Positions 43,434 through 51,913 of a stretch of 64,000 nucleotides of DNA are shown piece after piece. The stretch covers positions 1 through 64,000 of the forward strand of contig CAVXTQ010000007.1 of NCBI GenBank assembly GCA_963764675.1, written 5' to 3'. The notes below the pieces were generated by a model. It searched no databases. It saw only the letters and a list, made by a program, of their open reading frames with translations, and was not told where the DNA came from. The stretch comes from Acidiferrum sp963764675. Lineage in GTDB: Bacteria > Acidobacteriota > Terriglobia > Acidiferrales > UBA7541. How positions within the stretch are numbered: the stretch's first letter is position 1; each line of letters opens with the position of its first letter. The translations under genes and the position numbers were made by a program.

Positions 43434-45257
43434 TCATCGATAACTTGCTGCCTGCAACTCAAACATCTCGGCGTACCGCCCTTTGTTCCGCAAAAGCTCG
43501 TCGTGGTGCCCCTGCTCCGCGATTCGCCCGTTCTCCAAGACGAGAATACGGTCCGCCATCTTCACGGTGGAGAAGCGATGGGAAATCAGCAGTGCCATCT
43601 TCCCCTTCGTTAATTCAGCAAAGCGCTCGAACACTTCGTGTTCGGACCTGGCGTCGAGCGCCGCGGTAGGTTCGTCGAGAATCAGCAACTGGGCGTCGCG
43701 CAGGTAGGCGCGGGCCAGCGCTATTTTCTGCCATTCCCCGCCCGACAGATCGACACCCCCCTCGAAACGCCGGCCGAGGATTTGGTCGTAACCCTTGGGG
43801 AGTTTGCGAATCACGCCTTCCGCTAGGCTTTTTTGCGCGGCGGCGCGCACGCGAAAGACATTTTCCTGGTCCTGAATTCGGCCGATCGCGATGTTTTCCG
43901 CGGCGGTCAGGTCATAGCGCATGAAATCCTGGAAGATGACGCCGATCTCTTTCCACAGATCGTCGAGCTCGTACTCGCGCAGGTCCACCCCGTCCAGCAG
44001 GATTCGGCCGCCGGTTGGATCGTAGAGACGCGTCAGCAGCTTCACAATCGTGGTTTTGCCTTGGCCGTTTTCGCCGACGAGAGCGAGACGCTCGGACGGT
44101 TCCAGGCGGAAGCTGACGTTGCTGAGCACCAGGCGCGTTTGGCCCGGATACGCGAACGAAACGTCCTGGAACTCGAAGCCCTTGCGAATGGGCCGCGGAG
44201 CCGGCAGCGCGCCGGGTTTCGAGAATACTTTGGGCCGCAAGCCGAAAAATTCCAGCAGGTCGGTGATGAAAAGTGCCTGATCGGCGATGGTCGAGAACGT
44301 GGAGAAGACCGCTTGGATGTTGGTGCTGGCGCCGGCGATCGCGCCCGTCATCAGGTAAAGCCGGCCGATTGTCCAGCCGCCGAAGACCGTTTGATAGATG
44401 ACAAAAGCATAGCTGCCGTAGTAACCGAGTGTCCCGAGAAGCGTCAGCAGCGCCCCGACCCATAGTCTGCGCTTCGCCAGTCCGACGTTTTGCTCATGAA
44501 GCGCATCCGAAAGCTTGGTATAACGGCCCAACAGAAATGAGCCGAGACCAAACAGCTTTAATTCCTTCGCAGTTTCCTTGCTGCCCCCCAAAATTCGAAG
44601 GTAGTCCATTTCCCGCTTCGCAGGAGTCTGCCGGAAGTTCAGCGAATAGCCCATGAACGCGAAGTGGGTTTCCCCGAGGAACGCTGGCACCACGCAAATC
44701 ACAAGCGCCAAAAGAATCCACGGCGAGATGAACAGGATGCTGCCCGCAAGGCTGACCGTCGTGACGATCTGCTGTATCAGCAGGCCCGTTGACTGGATCA
44801 TGACGATGCGATCGGTGCCCTGCACCCGGGCGCGTTCCATCTTGTCGTAGAAGAGGGGATCCTCGAACGAGGTGAGATCCAGCCGCGACGCGTGGTCCAT
44901 GATCTTCGTGCTGATGTGGCGGCTGTACTTGTCGGCCAGCACGATGTCGCAGAAGGTAATCATGCGAGCGAGAATCGCGCCAAGGCTGGCGAGGACGAAT
45001 TCCAGAGCAACTAGCCACCAGAAAATGTGCGGGAGGTCTCTTGCGTGGGACCTGAAAACGACGATGTCGTTGATGATGACGCTGGTGACGCCCAAAACGG
45101 CGAGGGGTAACAGAGCAGCCATCACCCTGCAAACTAAGCTGGAGACGATGACCTTAGGGGCGGCTTCCCAAACCATCCGAAGAACCGGTGGAATGTTCTT
45201 CAGGGCGGCTACGCGCTCGCGCCACCTCGGCGTTGGGTCTTGATTCTCCTGACTCAT
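43434..45257 (-). CDS. ABC exporter, fused membrane and ATPase domains
   Basis: 607-residue half-transporter of type IV/exporter class. Six helices occupy about residues 30-330 (VCRVMAALLPLAVLGVTSVII, IFWWLVALEFVLASLGAIL, GSILFISPWILLALVICVVPAF, GALLTLLGTLGYYGSYAFVIY). The nucleotide domain has Walker A VGENGQGKTT near 398, signature LSGGEWQKIALARA near 505, Walker B LLILDEPTA and the switch His in LLISHRFSTV. Such proteins work as homodimers. Its place directly upstream of the glucan synthase suggests it exports that glucan, by analogy with NdvA/ChvA; sequence alone does not prove this, as similar exporters move lipids, drugs or peptides. Confidence 0.88.
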   Translation of the reverse strand: MSQENQDPTPRWRERVAALKNIPPVLRMVWEAAPKVIVSSLVCRVMAALLPLAVLGVTSVIINDIVVFRSHARDLPHIFWWLVALEFVLASLGAILARMITFCDIVLADKYSRHISTKIMDHASRLDLTSFEDPLFYDKMERARVQGTDRIVMIQSTGLLIQQIVTTVSLAGSILFISPWILLALVICVVPAFLGETHFAFMGYSLNFRQTPAKREMDYLRILGGSKETAKELKLFGLGSFLLGRYTKLSDALHEQNVGLAKRRLWVGALLTLLGTLGYYGSYAFVIYQTVFGGWTIGRLYLMTGAIAGASTNIQAVFSTFSTIADQALFITDLLEFFGLRPKVFSKPGALPAPRPIRKGFEFQDVSFAYPGQTRLVLSNVSFRLEPSERLALVGENGQGKTTIVKLLTRLYDPTGGRILLDGVDLREYELDDLWKEIGVIFQDFMRYDLTAAENIAIGRIQDQENVFRVRAAAQKSLAEGVIRKLPKGYDQILGRRFEGGVDLSGGEWQKIALARAYLRDAQLLILDEPTAALDARSEHEVFERFAELTKGKMALLISHRFSTVKMADRILVLENGRIAEQGHHDELLRNKGRYAEMFELQAASYR

Positions 45258-45764
45258 TCAACGGCCCCCCGGCGTTGATCGACCGGCGGGTTTGCCCACC
45301 CGGTCGAGATGGGGTGTGGCACGCGAATGGCCACTGGTACAGGTCGCTAAAGATATACTTTTAAGGCACTTACGGATGGTCAGACCGGTTAGGTTTATGT
45401 TTTTTTTTCGCCTGCCCAGCAACTTTTGCATACTGCAGAAGGTTATGCATCGCGCGTCTGGATATGGGCCAGAGCCAGCTGCAGAAGACTAAGGACCTCC
45501 GGTGCGAATGCGCCTATCTTAAACATCGAGTAATAGTACTCGTTCGACGTGAGGGCGAGTTCCTTCCGCTGCCTCCACTTGATCGCTCGGCTTCCCTCAG
45601 CCCGGAGAGGCGCGAACAGGCATCAGCTAGCGCATTTGGCGCTGAAAACTTCTTGCCCAGAATATCGATTTTATACGATACTCCCGCCATCGATCTCGAA
45701 GTCGCTTCCTGCCAGAACGGCACTCCGGATCCATGTGTGCAGTAAAGAACGTAAGGGAGGTCTT
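45258..45764. other. Divergent intergenic region
   Basis: 507 bases between the minus-strand ABC exporter and the plus-strand GH116 gene, so both promoters should be here. A nine-T run at about 45401-45409 and AT-rich stretches near 45350 stand out. No RNA gene, repeat or sigma-54 pattern could be recognised. In-frame codons upstream of 45765 extend the GH116 frame to 45549 but look non-coding. Confidence 0.45.
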
Positions 45765-48194
45765 GTGACCAAGCGGAAAGTTCTTGCGTGCGCGGTGATT
45801 CTGCAGGGGTTCCTGATGGCTGGCGTGGCCTTTGGCGGTGACGATATCCCCAAGGTGGCCTGGAAACGCCCCATCGGAGCGCCTCTGGCAAACCCTGGAA
45901 CGAAGAAACCCGCCTTGGATGCAGGCCATATCGACGACGGATATTGGCAGGGCGCGCCCGTAGGCGGCTTTGGCGCTGGAACGTTCTCAAGGACGTATCG
46001 CGGGGACTTCGCACGCTGGCACATCAAAGGTGGCGTGCACAAGTATCAAACCGTTTGGGCCGACCAGTTCGCGATGTTTCAGAAGGCCGAAGGGGAAGCC
46101 GAAGGCGTCGCCAAAGTACTCACCGCGGGTCATCCCAAAGACAATTCATTAAGCTCGTGGAGTTGGGACTATCCCGTGGGCGCCGGAGACTACTACGCGC
46201 TCTATCCGAAGTCGTGGTTCGACTACCGGTGGGACAAGTTTCCCGCGCATGTCGTGCTCGAGCAGTATTCGCCCATCCTTCCAGACAACTACAAAGAGTC
46301 CAGCTATCCCGTCGCCGTTTATCGCTGGCACGCGGAGAATCCCACCAAACACCGCGTGACGGTTTCCGTGCTGCTCTCCTGGGAAAACATGGTCGGACAA
46401 TTTCGCACCTTCAATCGCGATATGAGCGGCGCAATCTTCGCGGGCAACCGCAATCATGCTGCCCACGAGGCGCTCGGGTCCGCAGGAACGATGAAGGGAA
46501 TCGTGCTGGATCGGAACCATCTCGAGAAGTCGGTTCAGGACGAGTGGGACGGGCAGTTTGTGATCGCCGCTCTGGAATCCCCCGGTGTCGAGGTCAGCTA
46601 TCAGACTACTTTCTCTCCCGACCGGGACGGCAAAGACGTGTGGGGTCCATTTTCGAAAGACGGCCGGCTGGCCAACACTGACGATTCGTGGACCAGCAGC
46701 AACGAGCCGTTAGCTGGCGTCATCGCCGTTCGCTTCACCCTGGAGCCAGGTGAAAAGCGCGTCGTCCCCATGGTGATCTCGTGGGATCTGCCGATTGTTG
46801 AGTTCGGCGCCGGCCGCAAATGGAATCGCCGCTACACGGATTTCTTCGGTACCAGCGGTAAGAATGCCTGGGCAATTGCTGCGGACGGTCTGAAAAACGC
46901 CTCGGCGTGGAGCGACGCCATCGATTCCTGGCAATCGCAATACGTCAACGATGAAAGCAAGCCGGCTTGGTATCGCGGCATGCTTTTCAACGAACTCTAT
47001 GTGCTGGCCGATACCGGTTCGTTCTGGGGACGCCCCGTGGGCTCGGATCCCAAAGCTCCCCCGGTCTATTCCTTCATGGAATGCTACGACTATCCGTTTT
47101 ACGAAACACTGGACGTCCGATTCTACGGCTCGATGCCGCTCGCGAAGTTTTGGCCCGACATCGAAAAGGGCGTGATGCGCGAGTTTGCGGCGACCGTCCC
47201 GCAAGAAGCCGGCGAAAAGATGGCGTGGATTTGGAAGACGCAGCAAACTGGTCAGCCCGCGTTTCGTATTCGCAAAGCCAAGGGCGCAGTGCCGCATGAT
47301 CTGGGTGTGCCGCAAGAAGATCCCTTCAAGCAGATCAACCAATTCAGTTGGCAAGACACCAACGGCTGGAAAGACCTGAATCCGAAGTTCGTTCTGATGG
47401 TCTATCGCGATTTCGTGGTGACCGGCGGCAAAGATAAGGCCTTCCTCCGCGATACCTGGCCTGGGGTGCAAGAGTCCATCGCATATCTCCGCAAGTACGA
47501 CAAAGATGGCGACGGCTTGCCCGAGAACGAAGGCTATCCCGATCAGACCTATGACACTTGGCTGGTCACCGGTGAAAGCGCCTATTCCGCGGGTCTGTAC
47601 CTCGCCGCTTTGCGATCCGCCGAAGAGATCGCCAAGCAGCTAGGTGATGCCCCCGCCGCGACGCAATACCACGACCTCTTCGCGAAGGGCCAAGCCAGCT
47701 ACATCAAGAAACTCTGGAACGGAGAATACTTCCGCTACGACACCGCGAGCGAATATCGCGACAACATTCAAGCCGACCAACTTGCCGGCCAGTGGTATGC
47801 CGACATGACCGGCCTGGGCGACATCGTTCCCCGCGACATGCGTGAAAAGGCCCTGAAGAAAATCTTCGCCTTCAACGTCATGAAGTTCGCCAACGGCGAA
47901 ATGGGCGCGGTGAACGGCATTGCAGCCGACGGATCTTTGGTCACCACCAACGAGCAAGTGCAAGAAGTTTGGACCGGTACAACTCTAGGACTCGCCGCTT
48001 TGTTTCTCGGTGAAGGAATGAAGGACGAGGCCTACAAAACCGCTTGGGGCATCTACCACACCAGCTACGAAACCAAGGGCTATTGGTTCCGCACGCCGGA
48101 AGCCTGGGACATCACCGGCAACTATCGTGCATCGATGTACATGCGCCCAGCGGCGATTTGGGCTATGGAGATGATCCAGCCGCCAGCTAAGTAG
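45765..48194 (+). CDS. GH116 beta-glucosidase (bile-acid glucosidase/GBA2 type), secreted
   Basis: About 809 residues of family GH116. A signal peptide (LACAVILQGFLMAGVAFGG) is followed by the N-terminal domain opening VAWKRPIGAPL...YWQGAPVGGFGAGTFSRTYRGDFARWH, typical of GBA2-like enzymes. The catalytic barrel shows FNELYVLADTGSFWG with the nucleophile Glu near residue 409 and EGYPDQTYDTWLVTGESAYSAG with the acid/base Asp near 593. ANGEMGAVNG and the C-terminal TPEAWDITGNYRASMYMRPAAIWAMEM are also characteristic. Bacterial GH116 members cleave beta-glucosides or beta-xylosides. The GTG at 45765 follows AAGGGAGG and begins exactly at the signal peptide. It may trim extracellular beta-glucosides, perhaps including the glucan made next door. 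Confidence 0.9.
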   Translation: MTKRKVLACAVILQGFLMAGVAFGGDDIPKVAWKRPIGAPLANPGTKKPALDAGHIDDGYWQGAPVGGFGAGTFSRTYRGDFARWHIKGGVHKYQTVWADQFAMFQKAEGEAEGVAKVLTAGHPKDNSLSSWSWDYPVGAGDYYALYPKSWFDYRWDKFPAHVVLEQYSPILPDNYKESSYPVAVYRWHAENPTKHRVTVSVLLSWENMVGQFRTFNRDMSGAIFAGNRNHAAHEALGSAGTMKGIVLDRNHLEKSVQDEWDGQFVIAALESPGVEVSYQTTFSPDRDGKDVWGPFSKDGRLANTDDSWTSSNEPLAGVIAVRFTLEPGEKRVVPMVISWDLPIVEFGAGRKWNRRYTDFFGTSGKNAWAIAADGLKNASAWSDAIDSWQSQYVNDESKPAWYRGMLFNELYVLADTGSFWGRPVGSDPKAPPVYSFMECYDYPFYETLDVRFYGSMPLAKFWPDIEKGVMREFAATVPQEAGEKMAWIWKTQQTGQPAFRIRKAKGAVPHDLGVPQEDPFKQINQFSWQDTNGWKDLNPKFVLMVYRDFVVTGGKDKAFLRDTWPGVQESIAYLRKYDKDGDGLPENEGYPDQTYDTWLVTGESAYSAGLYLAALRSAEEIAKQLGDAPAATQYHDLFAKGQASYIKKLWNGEYFRYDTASEYRDNIQADQLAGQWYADMTGLGDIVPRDMREKALKKIFAFNVMKFANGEMGAVNGIAADGSLVTTNEQVQEVWTGTTLGLAALFLGEGMKDEAYKTAWGIYHTSYETKGYWFRTPEAWDITGNYRASMYMRPAAIWAMEMIQPPAK

Positions 48195-48209
48195 CAGCCG
48201 AAGCGTCTC

Positions 48210-49547
48210 TTACAGCGGCAGGCGCAGTCTGGCTTCGCAACCTCGCGCATCGCGACGGTTCTCGAGCGTCAGCGTGCCGCCGTGACCTTCGGCAATTTGC
48301 CGGCTGAGCGCCAAGCCGATCCCCGTGCCTCCCGGTTTGGTCGTAAAAAACGGCACGAACACGTTGGCAGTATTTTGAATGCCGGGGCCATCGTCAATCA
48401 CCCACACGTGCAACTGGGAATCCTGCCGCGCCCATCCGATGCTCGCGCATTTGCCGCCTTCCAGGACCGCGTCCGCCGCATTGTGCACCAGATTGATTAG
48501 CAGGTGCTCGAGTTGGTCGGCGTCGCCCGAAATCATCATGTCCGGGCCCTCTTCCAGCTTGAGCTTCACGCGAGTCTCCAGCTTCACGACGCGCGTGATC
48601 CAGGGTCGCACATCCATGGGCGCCAGTTGCGGCGCCGGGAGCCGCGCGAGCCGCGAATACGCCGCCATGAAGCGGCCAAGCGCTTCGGTGCGCGAGCGGA
48701 TGATGCCGAATCCCTGCCGCATGTCCTCGAACAGCGCGGCAGCAGGTCCAGACTGTCCCTCCGGCGTCGCTGCGATGCCTTGGAGCCCACTCTCCAGGCT
48801 CTGCGCCACAGACTGGATCGGCGCGAGCGAATTGTTCAATTCATGGCCCATCACGCGGATCAGCCGCTGCCAAGCCTGACGCTCCTCGTCACGAAGCGCC
48901 CGGCTCAGGTCACTGAGCACTACCAGGTGATGCGGCAGCCCCGCCTGCCGAAACGATCCCCGGCGCATGCCCCAGCGACCCGATCCGCCGGGAAAACTCA
49001 GCTCCATCGTGAGCACCTCGTCTTCTTCCAGACAGGCGCCCAGGCCGAGCTCCGCAGCGGTGAAACCCAGGAGTCTCTCGATGGGGCGCGCGAGCAATCG
49101 CTCGCCGGCGCGATTGACCAGCCGCAGCTTCGTCTCGTTATCAAACGTAAAAATGGCGACGTCAATTTCTTCCATCACCGTGCGCAGAAGGGCAGAAGCC
49201 TCCAGCGCGCCCAGGCGCTGCTCGCGCAATGTCTCGCTGAGGGCGTTGACCTCGATCATTACTTCGCCCATGGCATCGTCCCGCCGTGCGTCCCGGCCTC
49301 GCACGGAAAAATCCTCTTCGCGCAGGGCGGCGAGTAGATTCGAAAGCGTTTGCAGGGAAAACACCACGCGATGGCGGAGAGAAAACGCGAATCCGAGCCA
49401 CAGACTTACGATTAAGAGGCCCAGCGTCCAGGCAGTTCTCGAGGTATAGTCGCCTGTCCACAGGAGAATGAGCGCGATCGCCGAGCCTGGCAGCCCCGCC
49501 GCCAGCGCCAGAAACTGAATGCGCTGTTCGTAGGTGACGCGCGTCAT
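48210..49547 (-). CDS. Sensor histidine kinase (NtrB/NtrY-like)
   Basis: 445-residue membrane kinase. Two helices near 12-30 and 38-57 (FLALAAGLPGSAIALILLW, TLGLLIVSLWLGFAF) with almost no loop between, then a HAMP-like linker, a PAS domain (LLRTVMEEIDVAIFTFDNETKLRLVNRAGERLL), the phospho-acceptor H box VMGHELNNSLAPIQS with His235, and a catalytic domain with LINLVHNAADAVLEGG (N box), VIDDGPGI (G1) and GGTGIGLALS (G2). With so small an external loop it probably senses membrane or cytoplasmic state. It overlaps the upstream regulator gene by four bases, so they form one two-component pair. Confidence 0.92.
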   Translation of the reverse strand: MTRVTYEQRIQFLALAAGLPGSAIALILLWTGDYTSRTAWTLGLLIVSLWLGFAFSLRHRVVFSLQTLSNLLAALREEDFSVRGRDARRDDAMGEVMIEVNALSETLREQRLGALEASALLRTVMEEIDVAIFTFDNETKLRLVNRAGERLLARPIERLLGFTAAELGLGACLEEDEVLTMELSFPGGSGRWGMRRGSFRQAGLPHHLVVLSDLSRALRDEERQAWQRLIRVMGHELNNSLAPIQSVAQSLESGLQGIAATPEGQSGPAAALFEDMRQGFGIIRSRTEALGRFMAAYSRLARLPAPQLAPMDVRPWITRVVKLETRVKLKLEEGPDMMISGDADQLEHLLINLVHNAADAVLEGGKCASIGWARQDSQLHVWVIDDGPGIQNTANVFVPFFTTKPGGTGIGLALSRQIAEGHGGTLTLENRRDARGCEARLRLPL

Positions 49548-50920
49548 TCCAAGCCGTGTTTTTGCAGCCGCCGGTACATGGCGCTTCGGCTTAATCCCAG
49601 AGCTTTGGCCGCTTGGCTCACGTTGCCATCATACCGCGCCAGCGTGCGTTGGATCAGATGATGCTCGACCTCATCGAGGCTCATTTCTTCCAGCCTGGCA
49701 GTGCTGCCCGCAGCGGCAGGGCGCAAGCCCAGGTCCGCGGCGCGCACCAGCGACCCGGTCGCCAGAAGAACACCGCGCTCGATCGAATGATCCAGTTCGC
49801 GGACGTTACCCGGCCACGGGTGTTCGTGAAGCAGCTGCGTGGCCACCACATCGAAGCCGGAGATCGTCTTGCGATATCGTTGCGCGTACCCGCGCAGAAA
49901 ATGCTGCGCCAGCAACTCTATGTCTTCGCGCCGTTCTCGCAGCGGCGGAAGATGAATTTCAATGGTGTTCAGGCGAAAGAGCAGGTCTTGACGGAAGCGC
50001 CCCGCGACGGCCTCCGCGGTGACATCGACGTTCGTCGCTGCAATCACGCGCACATCCACGCGCCGCGTGTTCGAAGATCCCACGCGCTCAAGTTCGCCGG
50101 TCTCCAGCACGCGCAGCAGCTTGGCCTGGAGTTTCAGCGGCACGTTGGCGATCTCATCGAGAAACAGCGTTCCGTTGTCCGCCAGCTCGAAGCGGCCGAC
50201 GCGGTCCACCCGTGCGTCCGTAAACGCGCCCTTCACATGCCCAAATAGTTCGCTCTCGAACACGCCTTCGGAAAGGCCGCCGGCGTTCACCGTCACCATC
50301 GGAGTCGTCGAACGCGGCGACAGCGCGTGCAGCGTCTGCGCCACCACTTCCTTGCCGGTGCCGTGCTCGCCGGTGATCAGCACGTTGGCGTCCGACGGCC
50401 CGATGCGTCCAAGGAGATCCAGCACCGGCCGCATCGCCGCCGATTCCGCGATCATCGTGGGGCGCGACTCCGCTCGAAGCAGGCGATTCTCCGCTTCGAG
50501 CCGCGATGCTTGCCGCAGCGCCTGGCGCAGATCGATCTGCGTGCGCAAAATCGTCAGCAGCCGGTGGTTCTCCCAGGGCTTGGGGATGAAGTCGCGAGCG
50601 CCGCGCCGCATCGCTTCCACGGCCACTTCCACGCTGCTCCATGCGGTCATCACGATCACCGGCAGCGTGCTGTCTGCCATTTGCAGCCGTGGCAACAGGT
50701 CCAGCCCTTCCTGGCCAGACGTGGTGTCTCGCGCGTAGTTCAAGTCCATCAGCACCGCATCAAACTCGCGCGCCTCCACGGCCGCGAGCGCCTCGCTAGG
50801 CGAAGCTGCTCCCTGAGTCTCATAGCCTTCGCGGCGCAGCAACAGTCGCAGCGCATCGCGAATATCGGCTTGGTCGTCGGCAAGCAGCACGCGGTGCGGA
50901 TGAGCGTTGGTGGATTTCAT
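49544..50920 (-). CDS. NtrC-family sigma-54 response regulator
   Basis: 458 residues. Receiver domain with LLADDQAD, phospho-acceptor Asp59 (AVLMDLNY) and the Lys of FIPKPW. The central AAA+ domain has Walker A GEHGTGKE, a GAFTDA loop (in ELFGHVKGAFTDARVDRVGRFE; the sigma-54 contact loop is usually GAFTGA), Walker B GTLFLDEIANV and the sensor FRLNTIEIHLPPLRERREDI. A C-terminal Fis-type helix-turn-helix ends the protein (GNVSQAAKALGLSRSAMYRRLQ). It probably activates genes with sigma-54 promoters, most likely the transporter block that precedes it on the same strand; no -24/-12 element could be found in its own leader. It sits 81 bases after the ATPase gene and overlaps the kinase. Confidence 0.92.
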   Translation of the reverse strand: MKSTNAHPHRVLLADDQADIRDALRLLLRREGYETQGAASPSEALAAVEAREFDAVLMDLNYARDTTSGQEGLDLLPRLQMADSTLPVIVMTAWSSVEVAVEAMRRGARDFIPKPWENHRLLTILRTQIDLRQALRQASRLEAENRLLRAESRPTMIAESAAMRPVLDLLGRIGPSDANVLITGEHGTGKEVVAQTLHALSPRSTTPMVTVNAGGLSEGVFESELFGHVKGAFTDARVDRVGRFELADNGTLFLDEIANVPLKLQAKLLRVLETGELERVGSSNTRRVDVRVIAATNVDVTAEAVAGRFRQDLLFRLNTIEIHLPPLRERREDIELLAQHFLRGYAQRYRKTISGFDVVATQLLHEHPWPGNVRELDHSIERGVLLATGSLVRAADLGLRPAAAGSTARLEEMSLDEVEHHLIQRTLARYDGNVSQAAKALGLSRSAMYRRLQKHGLE

Positions 50921-51001
50921 TCGGAATGATGGTCCTGAGTCTATTCTATTGTTCCATACGAGTGCGGATGTCGCGGTACACCGCTCATCGCCGTGCGAGG
51001 A

Positions 51002-51700
51002 CTATCCCACCCGCGCAGCCTCCTTACCCTCACTCACCACCCAGCCATCCTTCAGCTGAATAATCCGGTCGCCGTACGTCGCATTGCGTTCGGAGTGCGT
51101 CACCTGAATGATCGTCGTTCCCGCTTCGTTCAGTCTCTTGAACAGCTGCATGATTTCGTCGCCCTGTTCCGAGTGCAAATTTCCCGTCGGCTCGTCCGCC
51201 AGGATCAGCTTCGGGTTTTGAATAACCGCGCGCGCCACACCCACTAGTTGCTGCTGCCCGCCCGAAAGCTGGTTGGGGAACAGGTCTTTCTTTCCCACAA
51301 TGTTGAACTTATCGAGAGCGTCGCAGACCAGGCTCACGCGCTCTTTATGCGGCACGTTCTTGTACGACAGCGGTATCTCCAAATTCTCGAACACCGTCAG
51401 GTTGTCGATCAGGTGGTAGCTCTGAAAGACGAAGCCGATGTTGGCCTTGTGCAGCTCATTCCGCTTCTTCACGTTCAATTTGTGCACCGCTTGGTCGAGG
51501 AAGTAATACTCGCCGACCCAAGAGCTGTCCAGCATCCCAATGATGCTCAACAGCGTCGATTTTCCCGCTCCCGAAGGTCCCATGATGGTGACGAATTCGC
51601 CTTGGTTAATGTCCAGGCTGACCCGGCGGAGCAGGAAAAACTTATTCGGCCCGGCCTCGATTGACTTCTCCAAATTTCGCAACTGAATCAAAGGTTCCAC
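51002..51700 (-). CDS. MacB/LolD-type ABC ATPase with altered signature motif
   Basis: 232-residue ATPase. Walker A GPSGAGKSTLL, Q loop FVFQSYHLIDNLTVFENLEIPL, Walker B LILADEPTGNLHSEQG and switch His in QVTHSERNATYG are normal for MacB/LolD-type proteins. The signature region reads LSGGQQQLVGVARAV, where family members nearly always have LSGGQQQRVAIARA: the Arg after QQQ is Leu. Its start is a GTG behind AAGGAG. It lies 213 bases downstream of a duplicated permease (51914-54370), its likely partner. ATPase activity may be changed but the core residues are all there. Confidence 0.9.
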   Translation of the reverse strand: MEPLIQLRNLEKSIEAGPNKFFLLRRVSLDINQGEFVTIMGPSGAGKSTLLSIIGMLDSSWVGEYYFLDQAVHKLNVKKRNELHKANIGFVFQSYHLIDNLTVFENLEIPLSYKNVPHKERVSLVCDALDKFNIVGKKDLFPNQLSGGQQQLVGVARAVIQNPKLILADEPTGNLHSEQGDEIMQLFKRLNEAGTTIIQVTHSERNATYGDRIIQLKDGWVVSEGKEAARVG

Positions 51701-51913
51701 AAGTTCTCCTTAATCATTTAGCACGCTACCGGCATAGTCCTCGTACATCCGTGGCGTGCCCTTCTCGGTTGTAACGCATCACGCCCAGCGATTCCAAGTG
51801 CCAATCCCTGCAACGTGGCCAAGCCAGTTCTGGAGAGGTAAGAAGAAAGCCCTAGTGCTGGAATCCACCCGCGCCAGCGATATGCTACGTCGCAAGCGCG
51901 CTCACCACCGTTT

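Noticed and set aside
45549..45764. Longer N-terminus for the GH116 enzyme
   Set aside because: It would bury the signal peptide; the GTG at 45765 has a strong ribosome site right at its start.
51701..51913. Sigma-54 promoter before the altered ATPase
   Set aside because: GTGCCA and TGCAA near 51800 occur in the wrong order for a -24/-12 element on either strand.
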